The translations under genes and the position numbers were made by a program. The notes beneath the pieces were generated by a model. That model worked only from the letters and a program-made list of their open reading frames with translations. It had not been told where the DNA came from and did not search any database. DNA of 64,000 bases from Tanypteryx hageni (lineage: Eukaryota; Arthropoda; Insecta; Odonata; Petaluridae). The DNA lies in the NCBI GenBank assembly GCA_028673005.1, contig CM054118.1, positions 4,738,410-4,802,409 of the forward strand, given 5' to 3'. Positions 12,653 through 23,869 of the stretch are shown here, in pieces (the stretch's first letter is position 1; every line of letters begins with the position of its first letter).

Positions 12653-12770
12653 CAGTGACAAAAAGTCGGCGTCGACTTTTTGCCACTGTCGCTGTCAGAT
12701 CGCCCCTGAGGACGCCCGCGTCGCGGGCGAAATGCATTGGGCTTATCCATGCCCTTGTTTTGGCTTAAGG
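12653..12770 (+). repeat. Double-hairpin block with CTGAGGA..GAAA motif
   Basis: The first hairpin has 16-bp arms (12653-12668 and 12673-12688, one mismatch). Just downstream, CTGAGGA (12706-12712) is followed by a GC stem (CGCCCG ... CGGGCG) and then AAA. The order CTGANGA, stem, GAAA recalls the hammerhead ribozyme core known from Penelope-like elements. The closing base pair is out of register, so activity is doubtful. Confidence 0.4.
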
Positions 12771-12844
12771 AGTTCCTCTCACATATTCATCACCAGCCAA
12801 AAGTGTTTGAGATATCACTGTTTATAGAGACATAAATCAACATA

Positions 12845-13080
12845 AATTTAAACAAACCAAATGATGTAATATCGTCAAGGGACTCTATTTTTTTCTTATA
12901 CTGTTTAAAATATTTTTCGCTTGGTTTAATGAAATTAATTTCATTAATTTTTTAAACGACGCTACAATAACGAATAAAATGGTTCTTTAATTCAAAGGGG
13001 AAAGGTTCACTGATTCTTCAAAAATGTTCGAAATCCATGTAAACAAACAAAATGACGTAATATCGTTAAGGGGCTCGCGA
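12845..13080 (+). repeat. Spaced direct repeat
   Basis: A roughly 38-bp block (AAACAAACCAAATGATGTAA... TATCGTCAAGGGACTC) at about 12848-12886 recurs with few changes at about 13040-13077, a period of about 192 bp. No coding content. Confidence 0.55.
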
Positions 13081-13848
13081 GAATACACCCAATGTTACCA
13101 CTCGCAAAAATGAGGTGCCCATGGTAACTGACAATTCTCATTGTTTAAAAGCCGTGTTCTTTCGTATTAAAAACGGATTTTCCGGGAAATTCGGAAGGTA
13201 ATTGAATTTTCACAGTAAACAAAATGAACTTCTTTCTTTTTCCAACACAACAACAACTTCCGACTTCGTACCTTGATTCTAACTAATTTTAAAATTCGAT
13301 TTTATAATTCCCGAAACTGATTCCAATGCTTTTCTTATGGAGTGCAGGGGTGTCGGAATACCCCCCTTAAAAAAGAAATTATTTAACTTTTCCGGTTAAA
13401 TTTAGTACCGTTAAAGAACAGGAGATTTCCGCATCTTTACAAATTATAGGTGATGAAAATATCCCAAACAGCGGCGGAGATATAAGCTTCCCAACAGGCT
13501 ATAACCAACCTAGCAAAAAGTTCGCCTACGACTACGACGATTACGGAAATATAATATAAGATTAGGTATTTACAGCAGATATTGTTTACTTCTGTTGCCA
13601 CGAATATTGTTTCTGTTGACAACAAAAAACACAGAAATAATTTTGTTCCAAGTTTGATTCTCTTGAAATCGTCTACTCCTTCGATAAAAATGCACCTGAC
13701 AAGACATATGCTATTTGACTAATTCTACAAATTTTGTTTGGAGGCGTTCCTTTTATAACTAATATTATGAACATCCGCCCAGTAGTTTCGCAGATGAAAC
13801 ATGCGGAGGGAGAGATCGACAGACGGACGGACACGACCTGACCACAAG
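13081..13848. other. No gene recognised
   Basis: AT-rich, short frames only. Confidence 0.45.
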
Positions 13849-13925
13849 GCGTTCTTTTTTACTTCTCGTAAAGAACGCCCAAAAACCCGACCTCTGCCAG
13901 GATCGAACTTGGCGCCGCTGCGTGG
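13849..13925 (-). repeat. tRNA-derived SINE fragment with hairpin
   Basis: On the minus strand AGTTCGATCCTGGCAGAGG resembles a B box with tRNA-style tail. It is followed by a hairpin with 10-bp arms (GGCGTTCTTT / AAAGAACGCC). No A box or cloverleaf could be completed. Confidence 0.45.
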
Positions 13926-13932
13926 AAGGCCA

Positions 13933-14005
13933 AAATCTAGAGCAGTGGTCTTCAACCTTTACTGGTCGACGAACCCCTTCGGACACTTCTTTAAGGTCGC
14001 CTACC
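13933..14005 (+). mobile_element. hAT-type terminal repeat (truncated element)
   Basis: CAGTGGTCTTCAACCTTTAC followed by GGTCGACGAACCCCTTCGG is the typical start of an animal hAT element. I found no matching right end or duplicated flank, so only one terminus seems to survive. Confidence 0.4.
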
Positions 14006-14009
14006 ACCT

Positions 14010-15728
14010 AGCATATTTTTTAAAATTATAAGGATATGAACAAAACTGCTGCATTAAAATAAAACACTTTATAAATGTCAATAACAAAACATTTCCATTT
14101 GAAATACAATCAACGACCGTTTGCGATTTATTGCAGCGAAAAGGACCTTCCGATGTCTCAATAATTTACTTACCGTGATACAATAAGTAATTTTCCATCT
14201 CAGTATCGCTTTTTCTCTAAAAACCTCTCCATGACGTTTCATAACGTTATTCACAATCGTAAAATCACACACTTTGATTTAGAAGTCATGCATGAAAGCT
14301 GAACTAAGAGGGGAAATTGCAATCTTTAAGATTCTCGCGCACCCCTTTAAAACCCGGCAAGTACCTATCCCCAGGGATACGGGTACTTCCGGTTGAAAAG
14401 AGAGAAAAGAGATGGAGAGGAGATGAGGAATTGGGACCAGTAGAATTATCCTGGTAATATAAAACTGCTACTGAAACATAAATATGAAGCATATTTTTCC
14501 CAAACATATAAACTTAAATCGTACGAGATCTTAAATTAGGCACTCGCAGCGTTTTCTGTATTAATGTGACGTGAAGAACCTCCTACTATATCCAAATATG
14601 AAAACGTTATTTTTTCCATAAGGTATTCAATTTGCGCGACGGAAATATATCCAACGCGAGTTTATCCGACGCGACCCTTATAAAAACCAGAACCCTCTCG
14701 TTTCGCAAGGAACTAATAGAGTTTTTGAATTTTCATAAGCATATTTTGACAGACGATTAATTCATCGTGCCGTAGGCTTTCACAAGCCCTAAACCATTCG
14801 GGACGGTGACGTTATCACCGGAAGTCTTCTCTGTTGGCGCTTTCCTTAAAGTGTTTCTTTAAAAAATCAGCGAACGGCGTACTTTTACATAAGGCACGCC
14901 TGCGCCCTTATCATTATTTAAATACCCTGAGAAGTTTTGGACGACCTCCAGCGAGCGGGCACCCATTTACCCACCACCATGACTGAATATTTTTCTCCGC
15001 TGAAAAGGGATCCGACGATATAACCGTACTTTAATTAAAACCATAAGCGGAAATTATTCATCGCGCGCACCCAGATAAACCGCTTGGTCCGAAATCTCGC
15101 GACTTGTGCTTGCAGGTTTTGTCTCAAGTTCAACTAATACCTCGTGTGATCACTCGTTTAATCAGTTGTAAGTTACAAAACAATGCGTAGCCTCGATGAA
15201 GACAAAAAATTTCGACTTATCGAAACGACAAGTTATTGATCTTTATTTAGTAGTTGTAGTATAGTAGAGCGAACAGGAAAATATTTTTCATTTCGAATAA
15301 TCAATTCGAATTATATACATAAAAGTTATGGAGATTCGAGCTATCTAAAGTGTCTTAAAAGTCTCTTTACCGCAGTTATTGATAGAGTAGCAACGATTTA
15401 ACACGAAGTTCTCTATTTAAAACTAACTCTGGTCATTAAAGTTTGAAAAAGCTATGATAACAATGAAATAAACCAAATCGCAATTTCAGCACAATACAGG
15501 TGTAAAGAGATTTTCAGTACACTCATACTGATGTTCTCTGTGGTAAGCAATTGCTATAACTAAAGAAACCATAAATATAGCAATAAATAAAAAGACATTT
15601 TATAGCAATAAATCCAATATTCAATATAACATAGGGTTAGTTTCTGCGACTCATTCTTAAAGCCTAGGGGTAAAGGGACATTTAGGACCAGCAAATTCAA
15701 GGCTACCGAGATTCTCCTTCTTTCGATT
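14010..15728. other. No gene recognised
   Basis: AT-rich DNA with short unassigned frames on the minus strand (14272-14078, 14507-14304). Nothing functional seen. Confidence 0.5.
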
Positions 15729-15730
15729 AT

Positions 15731-15739
15731 ATTTGAATT
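15731..15739 (+). repeat. 9-bp direct repeat (left target duplication)
   Basis: ATTTGAATT here is identical to 18292-18300. The two copies flank the long inverted repeats exactly, which supports them as a target-site duplication. Confidence 0.6.
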
Positions 15740-15885
15740 GGTATCACGTCATAACAGCGCATGAATAACAGCGAACGTCAAAACAGCGAAAACAAAAACG
15801 GCGAACGGACAAAACAGCGAACGTCAAAACAGCGAAAAATCGGAATGTAAAAAACAGCGAACGTCAAAATGGCTGAACACAGTTT
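15740..15885 (+). repeat. Left terminal inverted repeat
   Basis: Pairs with 18130-18291. It contains ACAGCGAACGTCAAA-type units in near-tandem and ends in AATGGCTGAACA. Confidence 0.75.
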
Positions 15886-16396
15886 AGCAAAAGTCAGCAT
15901 TGTAGTTTGTATAGGTAATAAATAATTGCTGGTTATTAAATTTTAAATAGTCGGAAATGTTAAACCAGAAAATTATAGTTATAAGTGAATATTTTAAAAC
16001 TGCGCTGAATTTACTGGAATTACTAAAATTAGCATAAGAAACGAATCCTGCATCCTATAGAAAAATTTAACAGATTTTTTAGTGGTAGTAGGTCATTATC
16101 AAAAGCTTTTTAAAGATTTATTGTGGCTCCAAATTCGTTTAAAAAAATTCATTCGTATTACTTAGATCTAAATTACATTAGTTATACATAATGGGCGACT
16201 ATGATACAGAGTGCACGAAATAAATAGAAAATATGTAGTTAATGAATAAGGACATATATTTACATTAAAAGTCAAAACTAATACATTTTCAAATTACTGT
16301 TAAAACATTACAAAAGATACTTGAAAGTACGTTTTATTTGAAGGTATGTTAAAAATTGTAAGAAAAATATTACAAGAGATAATGAATTCAAAAAGC

Positions 16397-17200
16397 CTTA
16401 TCTACATCTACATGTTACCCTGCAATTCACCTAATTGGTGGGTGGCAGGGGGTGCAATGCACCATAACCTACCTAAAGGTTGTCTATCGCAGGTTGAAAT
16501 TTTCTATTGTGATCTCGTATTGTCCTCGGAAAGAACGAACCTAGATAACGCTCCGTCCTACAATCGATCTCACGTATCTTATCGTCACGGTCGTTCCTAC
16601 CTATATACGTTGGTGCTTCAATTACTAAAACAACCTCGTCTTTTAGACATTCCGATCTATATTTCTCCAGAAGCCGAAACCTTGAGTTCAATCTACGATC
16701 CTCCATTGGTACCCAGTTCAAATCCCTCAATAATTGAAGTGCCGCATTCCTTATGTTCGTACTTTTGTTTTACGAATCCGGCTGCTCTGCGCTGAACTCT
16801 TTCTAATTGAATTATGTGTCCCTTCTCGTACGGATCCCATATGCATGAGGCGTATTCCACTTGTGTTCTAACCAGTGATAAGTAACATGTTTCGCGTACT
16901 TTTTCTGTAGTGTTCCGTACTATTCTACCTATGAAAGCCAGTTTCTTGTTGGCCGCGCCTATAACTCGACGAATGTGCATGCCTCATGAAAGATCTCGAC
17001 AAATGGTTACTCCTAAATATTTTACATACTCGGCTGCTTGAATATTTATTCCATCTATTTTATACTCGAAACCAACTTCTATGTTCTTACTTTTCCAGAA
17101 CGTAACTGGCACATTTAGTGTAATTAATTTCAATTTGCCATTCTTTGCACCACGCTGAAATGGCTCTTCACGCAGCGACTGATTGTCCTCCTGGTTTTTT
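16397..17200 (-). pseudogene. CR1/L2-like LINE 3' fragment (reverse transcriptase C-terminus)
   Basis: Minus strand, 17200 down to 16397. Two frames join to give YVKYLGVTICRDLS, then GAANKKLAFIGRI, YLSLVRTQVEYASCIWDPYE and LERVQRRAAGFV, then EDRRLNSRFRLLEKYRSE. These are the thumb and C-terminal motifs that follow the reverse-transcriptase domain in CR1/L2/Jockey-type LINEs. The catalytic domain is missing, as expected for a 5'-truncated copy. It ends in a (GTAGAT)-type tail at about 16401-16417, preceded by CTGCCACCCACC. At least one stop and frameshift make it inactive. Confidence 0.8.
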
Positions 17201-17299
17201 ATTTCTTTATAGGGAAGAGAAGGGATTATTATCATGGGCGTGGGCAGGTGGGGGCAAGATAGGGGCAGTTGCCCCTTTCTGGAAAAGTGGAAAAATAAT

Positions 17300-17762
17300 C
17301 CCACGAACGAGATCGAGTATGCAGCAGAAGTATGGGACCCTTATGAGAGGGTCCTCATACTTAAGATGGAGAAGGTTCAGAGAAAGGCTGCCATATTCGT
17401 AAAAATAAATTTCGATGCTAGGAAAAACGTCTCTCCATTAACTGAGGATTTGGCATGGTGATAGCTCGAGGATCGCAGACTACAGGCTAGACTGAGGCTA
17501 CTAGAAAAGTATCGTTCGGAAAGATTAGCTAGAGAGGTCAATTCATTAAAGATCCCACCTTTATCGGTAGAAAGGACAGTGAAAATAAGTTTCGCGAGAT
17601 CGATTAAAGGACCGAACAATACAAAGGATCTTTTTTCCCAAGAACAATCAGGGAAAATAATCGAATAATGAGGTCGTAACTGAGTTTAAAGTAATTGAGA
17701 AGTATTATGCACTCCCTGCCATCCACCGGACTAATAACTTACACGGTATGATGTAGATATTT
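17300..17762 (+). pseudogene. CR1/L2-like LINE 3' fragment, opposite orientation
   Basis: Plus strand. Frames give EIEYAAEVWDPYERVLILKM, EKVQRKAAIFVK, then after a stop LEDRRLQARLRLLEKYRSER and LAREVNSLKIPPL. This is the same LINE C-terminal region as the neighbour on the minus strand. It ends with CTGCCATCCACC and GATGTAGATAT, so it has its own 3' tail. The two copies lie head to head, each with a separate tail, so they are two 5'-truncated insertions or an inverted duplication rather than one broken element. Confidence 0.75.
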
Positions 17763-18008
17763 ATCTTGCACGCGAGAACCGTGAAGCAGCGCTCTGCAAC
17801 TGGAGTGACGAAGTGCTACGCTGGACTTAGGCGAGAGAAATAAAGGAATTTGTAAGTCTTGAGCTACAAGTTGATTGTGTATGACATTCTATTTATTATG
17901 CAGTATTTGATCTTTATGATGTTCCTAAAAAAATTCGAAAATTAGAATTTCTATCTCAAATCCATTGAATTTTAAAGATTTGGGATAGACTTTATTACTT
18001 ACATTTCC

Positions 18009-18009
<1 letters not shown>

Positions 18010-18052
<43 letters not shown>
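18010..18052. repeat. (TA)n microsatellite
   Basis: About 43 bp of pure TA inside the long-TIR element, between the LINE tails and the right arm. Confidence 0.95.
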
Positions 18053-18057
<5 letters not shown>

Positions 18058-18129
18058 TAATATACTGTATTTTCCCCCTGCCACACGCCATTGGCGGCTT
18101 CCAGGGTATATATGTAAATGTATTTTGCT

Positions 18130-18291
18130 ATATTTTGTTCAGCCATTTTCACGTTCGCTGTTTTTTACATTGCCATTTTTCGCTGTTTTGACGTTCGCTG
18201 TTTTGTCCGTTCACCGTTTTTGTTTTCGCGGTTTTGACGTGCGCTGTTTTGACGTTCGCTGTTCTGACGTTCGCTGTTTTGACGTGGAACC
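18130..18291 (-). repeat. Right terminal inverted repeat
   Basis: Reverse complement of 15740-15885, with one extra internal CAGCGAACGTCA-type unit relative to the left arm. Confidence 0.75.
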
Positions 18292-18300
18292 ATTTGAATT
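18292..18300 (+). repeat. 9-bp direct repeat (right target duplication)
   Basis: ATTTGAATT, identical to 15731-15739. Confidence 0.6.
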
Positions 18301-18341
18301 CAAATAAGTTCGCTTCCAAGAGAAATACGTTTTACTCAGCC

Positions 18342-18361
18342 ATATATATATATATATATAT
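18342..18361. repeat. Short (TA)n tract
   Basis: Directly abuts the R6 arm that starts GGATGTCAACAAGG. Confidence 0.9.
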
Positions 18362-18483
18362 GGATGTCAACAAGGTGTTGGGATGAGGAAACCCAGTGAG
18401 CACTCACCAATCAGACGACTTCAGGTTGGCGAGGCCCCGGGGATGTCGAAGCGACACACGTAAAATAACACAAAAACACAGAA
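18362..18483 (+). repeat. R6 inverted arm, left copy
   Basis: About 122 bp starting GGATGTCAACAAGGTGTTGG and ending AACACAAAAACACAG. The reverse complement of 25579-25699 matches with one visible substitution. It touches (TA)n on its outer side. Near-identity implies a young repeat or recent duplication. No frame or known domain. Confidence 0.8.
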
Positions 18484-18484
18484 A

Positions 18485-18985
18485 CATCACAACACCGATT
18501 TTTGTTCATTCCCTATGGAACAATATTGGAGTAAATTTTTCAATTTTTAGAATATTATACTAATGCCACACATTCCTGCTGAATTATAAAGTTGTAGCAA
18601 ATCTAGAAGTGAAATTATCTATTATATATAGACGTTCCTTACAGAAGAGGAATAACATATAACATACTAGTAGAAGACTGCAAGCATTTCATCTCACCTT
18701 GAAAAAATATTTCATTTTTCAGAAAGATATTTCATCACGAGAAATATTTCTTTGATTCATAAGATTTCTCCTCTGGACCGATTTTCGTTTTCTCCTTATG
18801 GAACAATAATGGAGTACTTTTGCAATTTTAGGAATATTATAATTTTTCCTCATTGGGTTAATAATGCCACACTTTTCTGCCAAATTTTAAATTTGTAGCA
18901 CATTTAGAAGTGAAATAATATTTATCTAATTGTTAAAATTTAAATAATTGTTAACGGTCGCAATAAAAATTTCATGGCCACATTG
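18485..18985 (+). repeat. Foldback-family fragment, copy B (duplicated)
   Basis: Resembles the left arm of the foldback element at 30-450. It carries CGTTCCTTACAGAAGAGGA, ACATACTAGTAG, CTGCAAGCATTTCATCT and AATGCCACACTTTTCTGCC. A shorter piece of the same family precedes it at about 18500-18620, so two partial copies are in tandem. Confidence 0.65.
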
Positions 18986-18989
18986 AAAT

Positions 18990-21300
18990 TCAGGGCTTAT
19001 GGTGTACTCGGAGTTATTCCTATTTTAATAAAACTGCTCGATTACGACAAATATTCTTGGAAAAGCAGTCTGCCTTGATTATATGATGGATTCGCCATTG
19101 AGTTACACCCAGGAGCACAATTACTACAATTTTTCGATGGTTTCTTTAGGTGGTAGTTAAAATTCCGTGTGAGCCTCTTCTCCGAATAACACATTTGAGA
19201 AATTTGGGGGCACCGACAGCGCGAGGCCCCAAGAAATAAAAATCATTTGCTACTTAAAAGAAGATCCTTTCCCAAGCGAAGCCGGGTAACTCCAGCCAAT
19301 GTACAATAAAAGATAAAGGAATTACAGGCGCAGATAGAGGGAGAAAGGTAGAACCAAGAGGAAGAGAGTTGATAAAGAGCGAGAATGGGATGAACGGAAT
19401 AGAATATAGGTAGGCTTGGTAGGGTTCGAAAAACGTCCATAAACGTCGATATTTTTAATTTTCAAAATCGAGGAAAAAGAATAGTCGTCGACAAGGATCG
19501 ATTTTCCAACAAGATGGAAAAGTATACGTCCAAAAACCTACTCTGAATTATAATATTTAAGTCGTTTCTGTTAACTTTTTATTTGCTACCTACGATTTCG
19601 TTCCTTTTCTGGACTTACATTAACAGTAGGAATGAAAGAAGTGTATTTCCTTATTCTAAAATATGCGTCTTTTTGAAAAGCTCACGCTTCCACTCTGAAC
19701 AATCAGTTAACCGAAGGTCCTAGGTTAGTTTCGAGAACACGTGTTTCTTAGACCTTTTGAGGTTTATGTGGTTATATTTGCCGACCTAATGGTGGGATAT
19801 TCCATGAGCCTCTCTATACAGATAAGGGCTATATGTCCTACTGAGAATTCCTCAACCCATGTTAAACGAGGTTCGGAAGAAAGGAATTTCGGTGGTCGTT
19901 TGAAGACAGCCAGCTAACCGTTTTGCTACCCCTTCCACGCATCTACCCCGTGGATTGTATTCCTGGAACAAATGTTTCTCTAATGCTTGCTAGGGTTTTT
20001 CCATTAGATAGACGTTGTTGCATGCACATCAACCCCTTCTCCGTATGCACTGAACCCACTCTTTTGGCAGTCTTTCTCTATAAGTTATCCTGGAAAGACC
20101 GTTCCGCTCTCTTGCTTTTGTCTTCTTCATCCTATGCTACAGGTTAGTAAATTTCAATTTATATATTATAATGGTTTTAAAAATGTGCACATAAATTAGC
20201 AATCGTTACTTAAAATTGAAGAGGAATTAAGGATTAATATTTATCTGCTATTTGTTGTAAAATATTTTGCCGATTGGAAAAACACATTTTAATCAGGATT
20301 TGAGGTAAGACAGTTGATCGAGCGCTGAGTAATTGTCTAATTTTTCTCTATATATATTTTATGATAAATAAAGAGACTATTTAGTGCAGTGATGAAATAT
20401 ATCAAATTATACAAAGTAACGTATTATATAGTTCTTTTTTTAAGGCTAAAATATTATTGCGATAATTACATTTTCCTTAATTAGTCCTTAATTGGCATCA
20501 ACGGATGTCCAAAAGTTTTCAAGCAAAACTTGCAAATTCTTTTTAAAGAATCTTTCTCAGCAAAAGCAACTGCATATTGTTCGGATTTCAAGAGGTAAAG
20601 CATAATTTATTATCTACATTCGCGAAATAATATATTTGCCAATGACGCGATTGGAAGAATTATCCGAAATCAAAAATATCTAGATTTGGAAATACTAGCT
20701 TACAATATTTAAGATTAAAAATATACTAAGTTTCAGTGTGGTAGAACAACAATAATATTCTCGTTACCGATATGCAAGGAACTAATTTGTTATAATCATC
20801 AAGATTCAGCTAGTAAAAGGCGTGAATTAACTATTAAAACTACCGTCACTTTGTGACGGCATAATTTTCCATAATATCAACTCCCCCGCCTTAGTGGCCT
20901 GTAGTTCTGCCAAAATAGTGTGGTAGCCTGAAACACTGTACTGTGCTGCAACATACTGGTGCTGTAAGGAATTAATGGTTCTATTTCCCTTTCTGCTTGT
21001 CATCTTTAGTTTGGAGCCTACTTTGCACGTGGTGACATATTACCTGCAAACTTTCATTTGCCCACACCAAACTGCTGAATTGTTTCCAAAAAAGCTAAGG
21101 TTTGCATATTCTATGTTTAAACAGAAGCCTTTAGCTGAAAAAATTATTTTTTGGCCTGTCACAAAGTCACTCCAGAAGTGGTACAGAAGAAGCGGAGTCA
21201 GCGTTAGCTTTGTTCGATATAAAATCCGCTTGATAAAAGTCCACGTACGAAGGAGAATACTAGACGTAGCGTCGCGAGTTTTTTAGAAGTATTAATTGGA
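18990..21300. other. No gene recognised
   Basis: Mostly AT-rich. The frame at 20975-21286 (103 codons) has no recognisable domain. The minus strand near 19925 shows an A-box-like TAGCAAAACGG without a B box, so it was not called as a SINE. Confidence 0.45.
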
Positions 21301-21594
21301 GAAAGCAATCAATGGAAGTAAGAATGGAAGGACGAAACTGAGAAAGAAAGAGAGAGGGCAAGAAAAGGATGGGGAGGGGGAGAGAGAGATTTAGTGTCCT
21401 AGGGAGAGAAAGAATGGTGAAATATGTAGGAGAGAGAGAAAGAGTTGGAGGGCCTTGGAGGGAGAATGAGAAAGGCGGAGGAAGAGAGAGAGAACGTCAA
21501 GAAGGGAAGATAGGGACAGTGCGGAGTGGACAGGTGTAAAAAAACAGGAAGTATCTTTAAACGAGTCGGATTGGCAGAGGGGTGGCTTGCATGA

Positions 21595-21842
21595 GTGAGT
21601 GGGGACGGTAAAGGAGGCAGCGAAGAATGGAGAGAGTGAGGGAGAGAGAGGGGGGGAGAGAGGTAGGGAGAGAGAGAGAGAAAGGGAGGGAGAGGGAGGG
21701 AGGGAGAGGGAGGGAGGGAGAGAGAGGGAGGGAGAGAGAGGGAGGGAGGGAGAGAGAGAGGGAGGGAGGGAGAGAGAGAGGGAGGGAGAGAGAGAGAGAG
21801 GGAGGGTGGGAGAGGGGGAGAGAGAGAGCGAAAGGTTAGAGA
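21595..21842. repeat. (GAGGGA)n purine-rich microsatellite
   Basis: Dense GAGAGAGG / GGGAGGGA array. Long frames through it on both strands are low-complexity Arg/Glu/Gly or Ser/Leu/Pro chains and not genes. Confidence 0.95.
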
Positions 21843-22119
21843 GTTAGTCAAGGACTCCGCAATTCAACCGCCATAAACAACCTGGAAGAGTCAACACCGT
21901 ACTTGAAGCACCCGCTAAGTAATGCCGCCGGCGTCTTTTCATCCTCCCTCCATCTTCATTTCCCTCTCCTCCCCTCGTATATGTTTTTCTTCCCCTTATC
22001 CCACCCATCTCTCTCATCCTATCCCTCCATACTCGATGGGTCTTGACACTCCTTTTCCTCTCCCCCTTCCTATCCATTCTCTCCCGTTCAATCTTCTCAT
22101 TCATGTGGTTTGTGGTTTG

Positions 22120-22285
22120 AGGAGACCGCTCAAAGTCAGCGTTCCGCCCTTCGAAGGGACGTTAAGCCGTTGGCCCCCTTGGTGCTCTTCGTAAAGAGTA
22201 GGCTAATGCCAGCACCAGGTTTCCCTCCTTCCTTATGTGTGTGTTCGGTGTGGAAGGAATACTAATACAAGAGATTGATTAACCA
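22120..22285 (-). repeat. Dispersed repeat R5, copy 2
   Basis: Reverse complement matches 12237-12405: GGCATTAGCCTACTCTTTAC and GAAGAGCACCAAGGGGGCCA. It continues into CCCTTCGAAGGGCGGAACG. Confidence 0.65.
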
Positions 22286-22774
22286 AAAATACACAATCTT
22301 CTCATTTCCTCTTCCTCTCCAGTACTCTTCCTCTCTCCCTTTACCCCCTTTCCCTCCACAAATTCCGCCCTTAACACAAATGCCTCGAATAAAACATACT
22401 TTTGCAGTCAGTTTCCACCTTGCATAAGGACGACCGTCATCTCGGCGCCTGCTTCTTGGGCCTTAAACGTTCGAGGAATTAGCGCTTCCAATCCTTCCGA
22501 GTCACATCCTTATCTGCCTTCTCGACACTTCCTCTCTCTCTCTCTCTTTCTCTCATTATATTCTCATGTCGACGTTGCATTAATGCCATTAAAAATATAA
22601 AAAAGAGGCCTTTATAGTTCGTCATCCTGCCTTGCTTATGCGATTTCCTGTTACATCCCCACACGGGAGGAAAAAACGCGGAATAATTAGCCGCGCGATA
22701 TATTATATTGGCGTTTTTCACTAAAGAGATGATATTCAGTCCAACCACTATAATTCGACCCTCCAGTGGAAATT

Positions 22775-22893
22775 GAAAAAAATCGAGTTATACAACTTTA
22801 TCTTTTACCGTATACGAATACGAACGCGAAAAATATGCGCTTCGGCTTATCGAAAATTCGAGTTGTGGAGTTTCGAGTTATCGAGGTCCGACT
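22775..22893. mobile_element. pogo/Tigger-like terminal sequence
   Basis: Read on the minus strand from 22893 it begins CAGTCGGACCTCGATAACTC, followed by GAAACTCCACAACTCGAA. These words are typical of pogo/Tigger (Tc1-mariner superfamily) termini, from memory. No TA duplication or opposite end was identified. Confidence 0.4.
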
Positions 22894-22894
22894 G

Positions 22895-23785
22895 TGTGTT
22901 TGGGAGGTATACACACTCATCCTTCGAAATGTGCGGTTTCGGTTTTGTACAGTTTTCGTTTTAGAGAACTATCTCAAATTGCACGGCCATCAACTTCACT
23001 TTAGCACGGTTTCGAAAAGGTTTCCAAGCATTAAAAATCACAAAATATTTCATTTCGATTCAGAGGTTATATTCAAGAATAAAGAAAACAATTCTAAACA
23101 TAATATAATAAACTCTTGCATGTTGGACTCAAAACGGCGCTCAAATATAACCTCACGTATTCCCATGCGGAAACCAATCTCATTTATCACGGTTTCGCTT
23201 GACACAGTCTGTTCCAAAAACGAACGTCTCATGCAAATATATAAAAGCTAATTGTAATTCATATAGGTAAATTATTTTATCACGGCCTCCGCCGATTCTT
23301 CGGGAATTTTAAAAGACACCAGGACATTTAAGATGAAAGTTTAAAAGTAATAAAATAATTAAAGGTATTTTAAATTAAAATGGCATTCTGTGGCTGTAAC
23401 AAAACGAACAAACTAGTGGTTTCTTTTTTTGCCTCCATACACCAGTTTAGTCTACTGGTTATTCTCCTACCCTCCTCCACTCCTACTACAGTAAAGAGGT
23501 CCGTTCACACGAACGTACGAGGATGTTTTTACAGGCGCGACTTCAAGAGTCTGGCGCCAAACGCAGACGCAGGCATATACGCACGCATTCAGACACGCAT
23601 TCAGACACGCGCGCCTACACACATACAAACGTATTCATTTGTCCTTCCCAGATGCACGAGTCAACGTTCGAGTAGTAGAGCTGAAGTTCTTCTGCTAAGC
23701 TCCTCTCGCAGAAGCGAGCTCCATGACCAACTCATAATTGGATGAGTTCGTGATGTTTTTTAATGCTATAAAAGTGGACATTTTA
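22895..23785. other. No gene recognised
   Basis: A 161-codon plus-strand frame (22766-23251) spans the transposon-like end and has no recognisable domain; I regard it as chance. A 121-codon frame at 23380-23745 is partly low-complexity. No gene called. Confidence 0.45.
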
Positions 23786-23789
23786 AGAT

Positions 23790-23868
23790 CACGTACAATC
23801 ATGCCCTCGGCAGGATTAGAACCCGCGACTCTTTCATTGTAACCATCCAACAGGCCCGGCACATATAT
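23790..23868 (-). repeat. tRNA-derived SINE fragment
   Basis: Minus strand: CGCGGGTTCTAATCCTGCCG followed by AGGGCAT. The B-box-like block and the GGGCAT trailer also appear at 33800-33850, suggesting one SINE family. Confidence 0.45.
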
Positions 23869-23869
23869 T

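Larger units (their letters stand above)
15740..18291. mobile_element. Long-TIR DNA transposon (Mutator-like length and TSD), non-autonomous
   Basis: The left arm 15740-15885 and right arm 18130-18291 are inverted copies about 150 bp long. Both begin GGT..CACGTCA.AACAGCG and contain several ACAGCGAACGTCAAA units, so the termini carry internal short tandem repeats. A perfect 9-bp direct repeat flanks the element. Long TIRs and 9-bp duplications are known features of Mutator-like elements; other 8-9 bp superfamilies are possible. No transposase is visible. The cargo is two head-to-head CR1/L2-like LINE tails and a (TA)n tract. Total length is about 2.55 kb. Confidence 0.65.

Noticed and set aside
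21399..21851. A 150-codon minus-strand frame and plus-strand partners
   Set aside because: They arise from the (GAGGGA)n tract.
22766..23251. A 161-codon frame
   Set aside because: It spans a pogo-like terminus and unrelated downstream DNA. No domain, so chance is likely.
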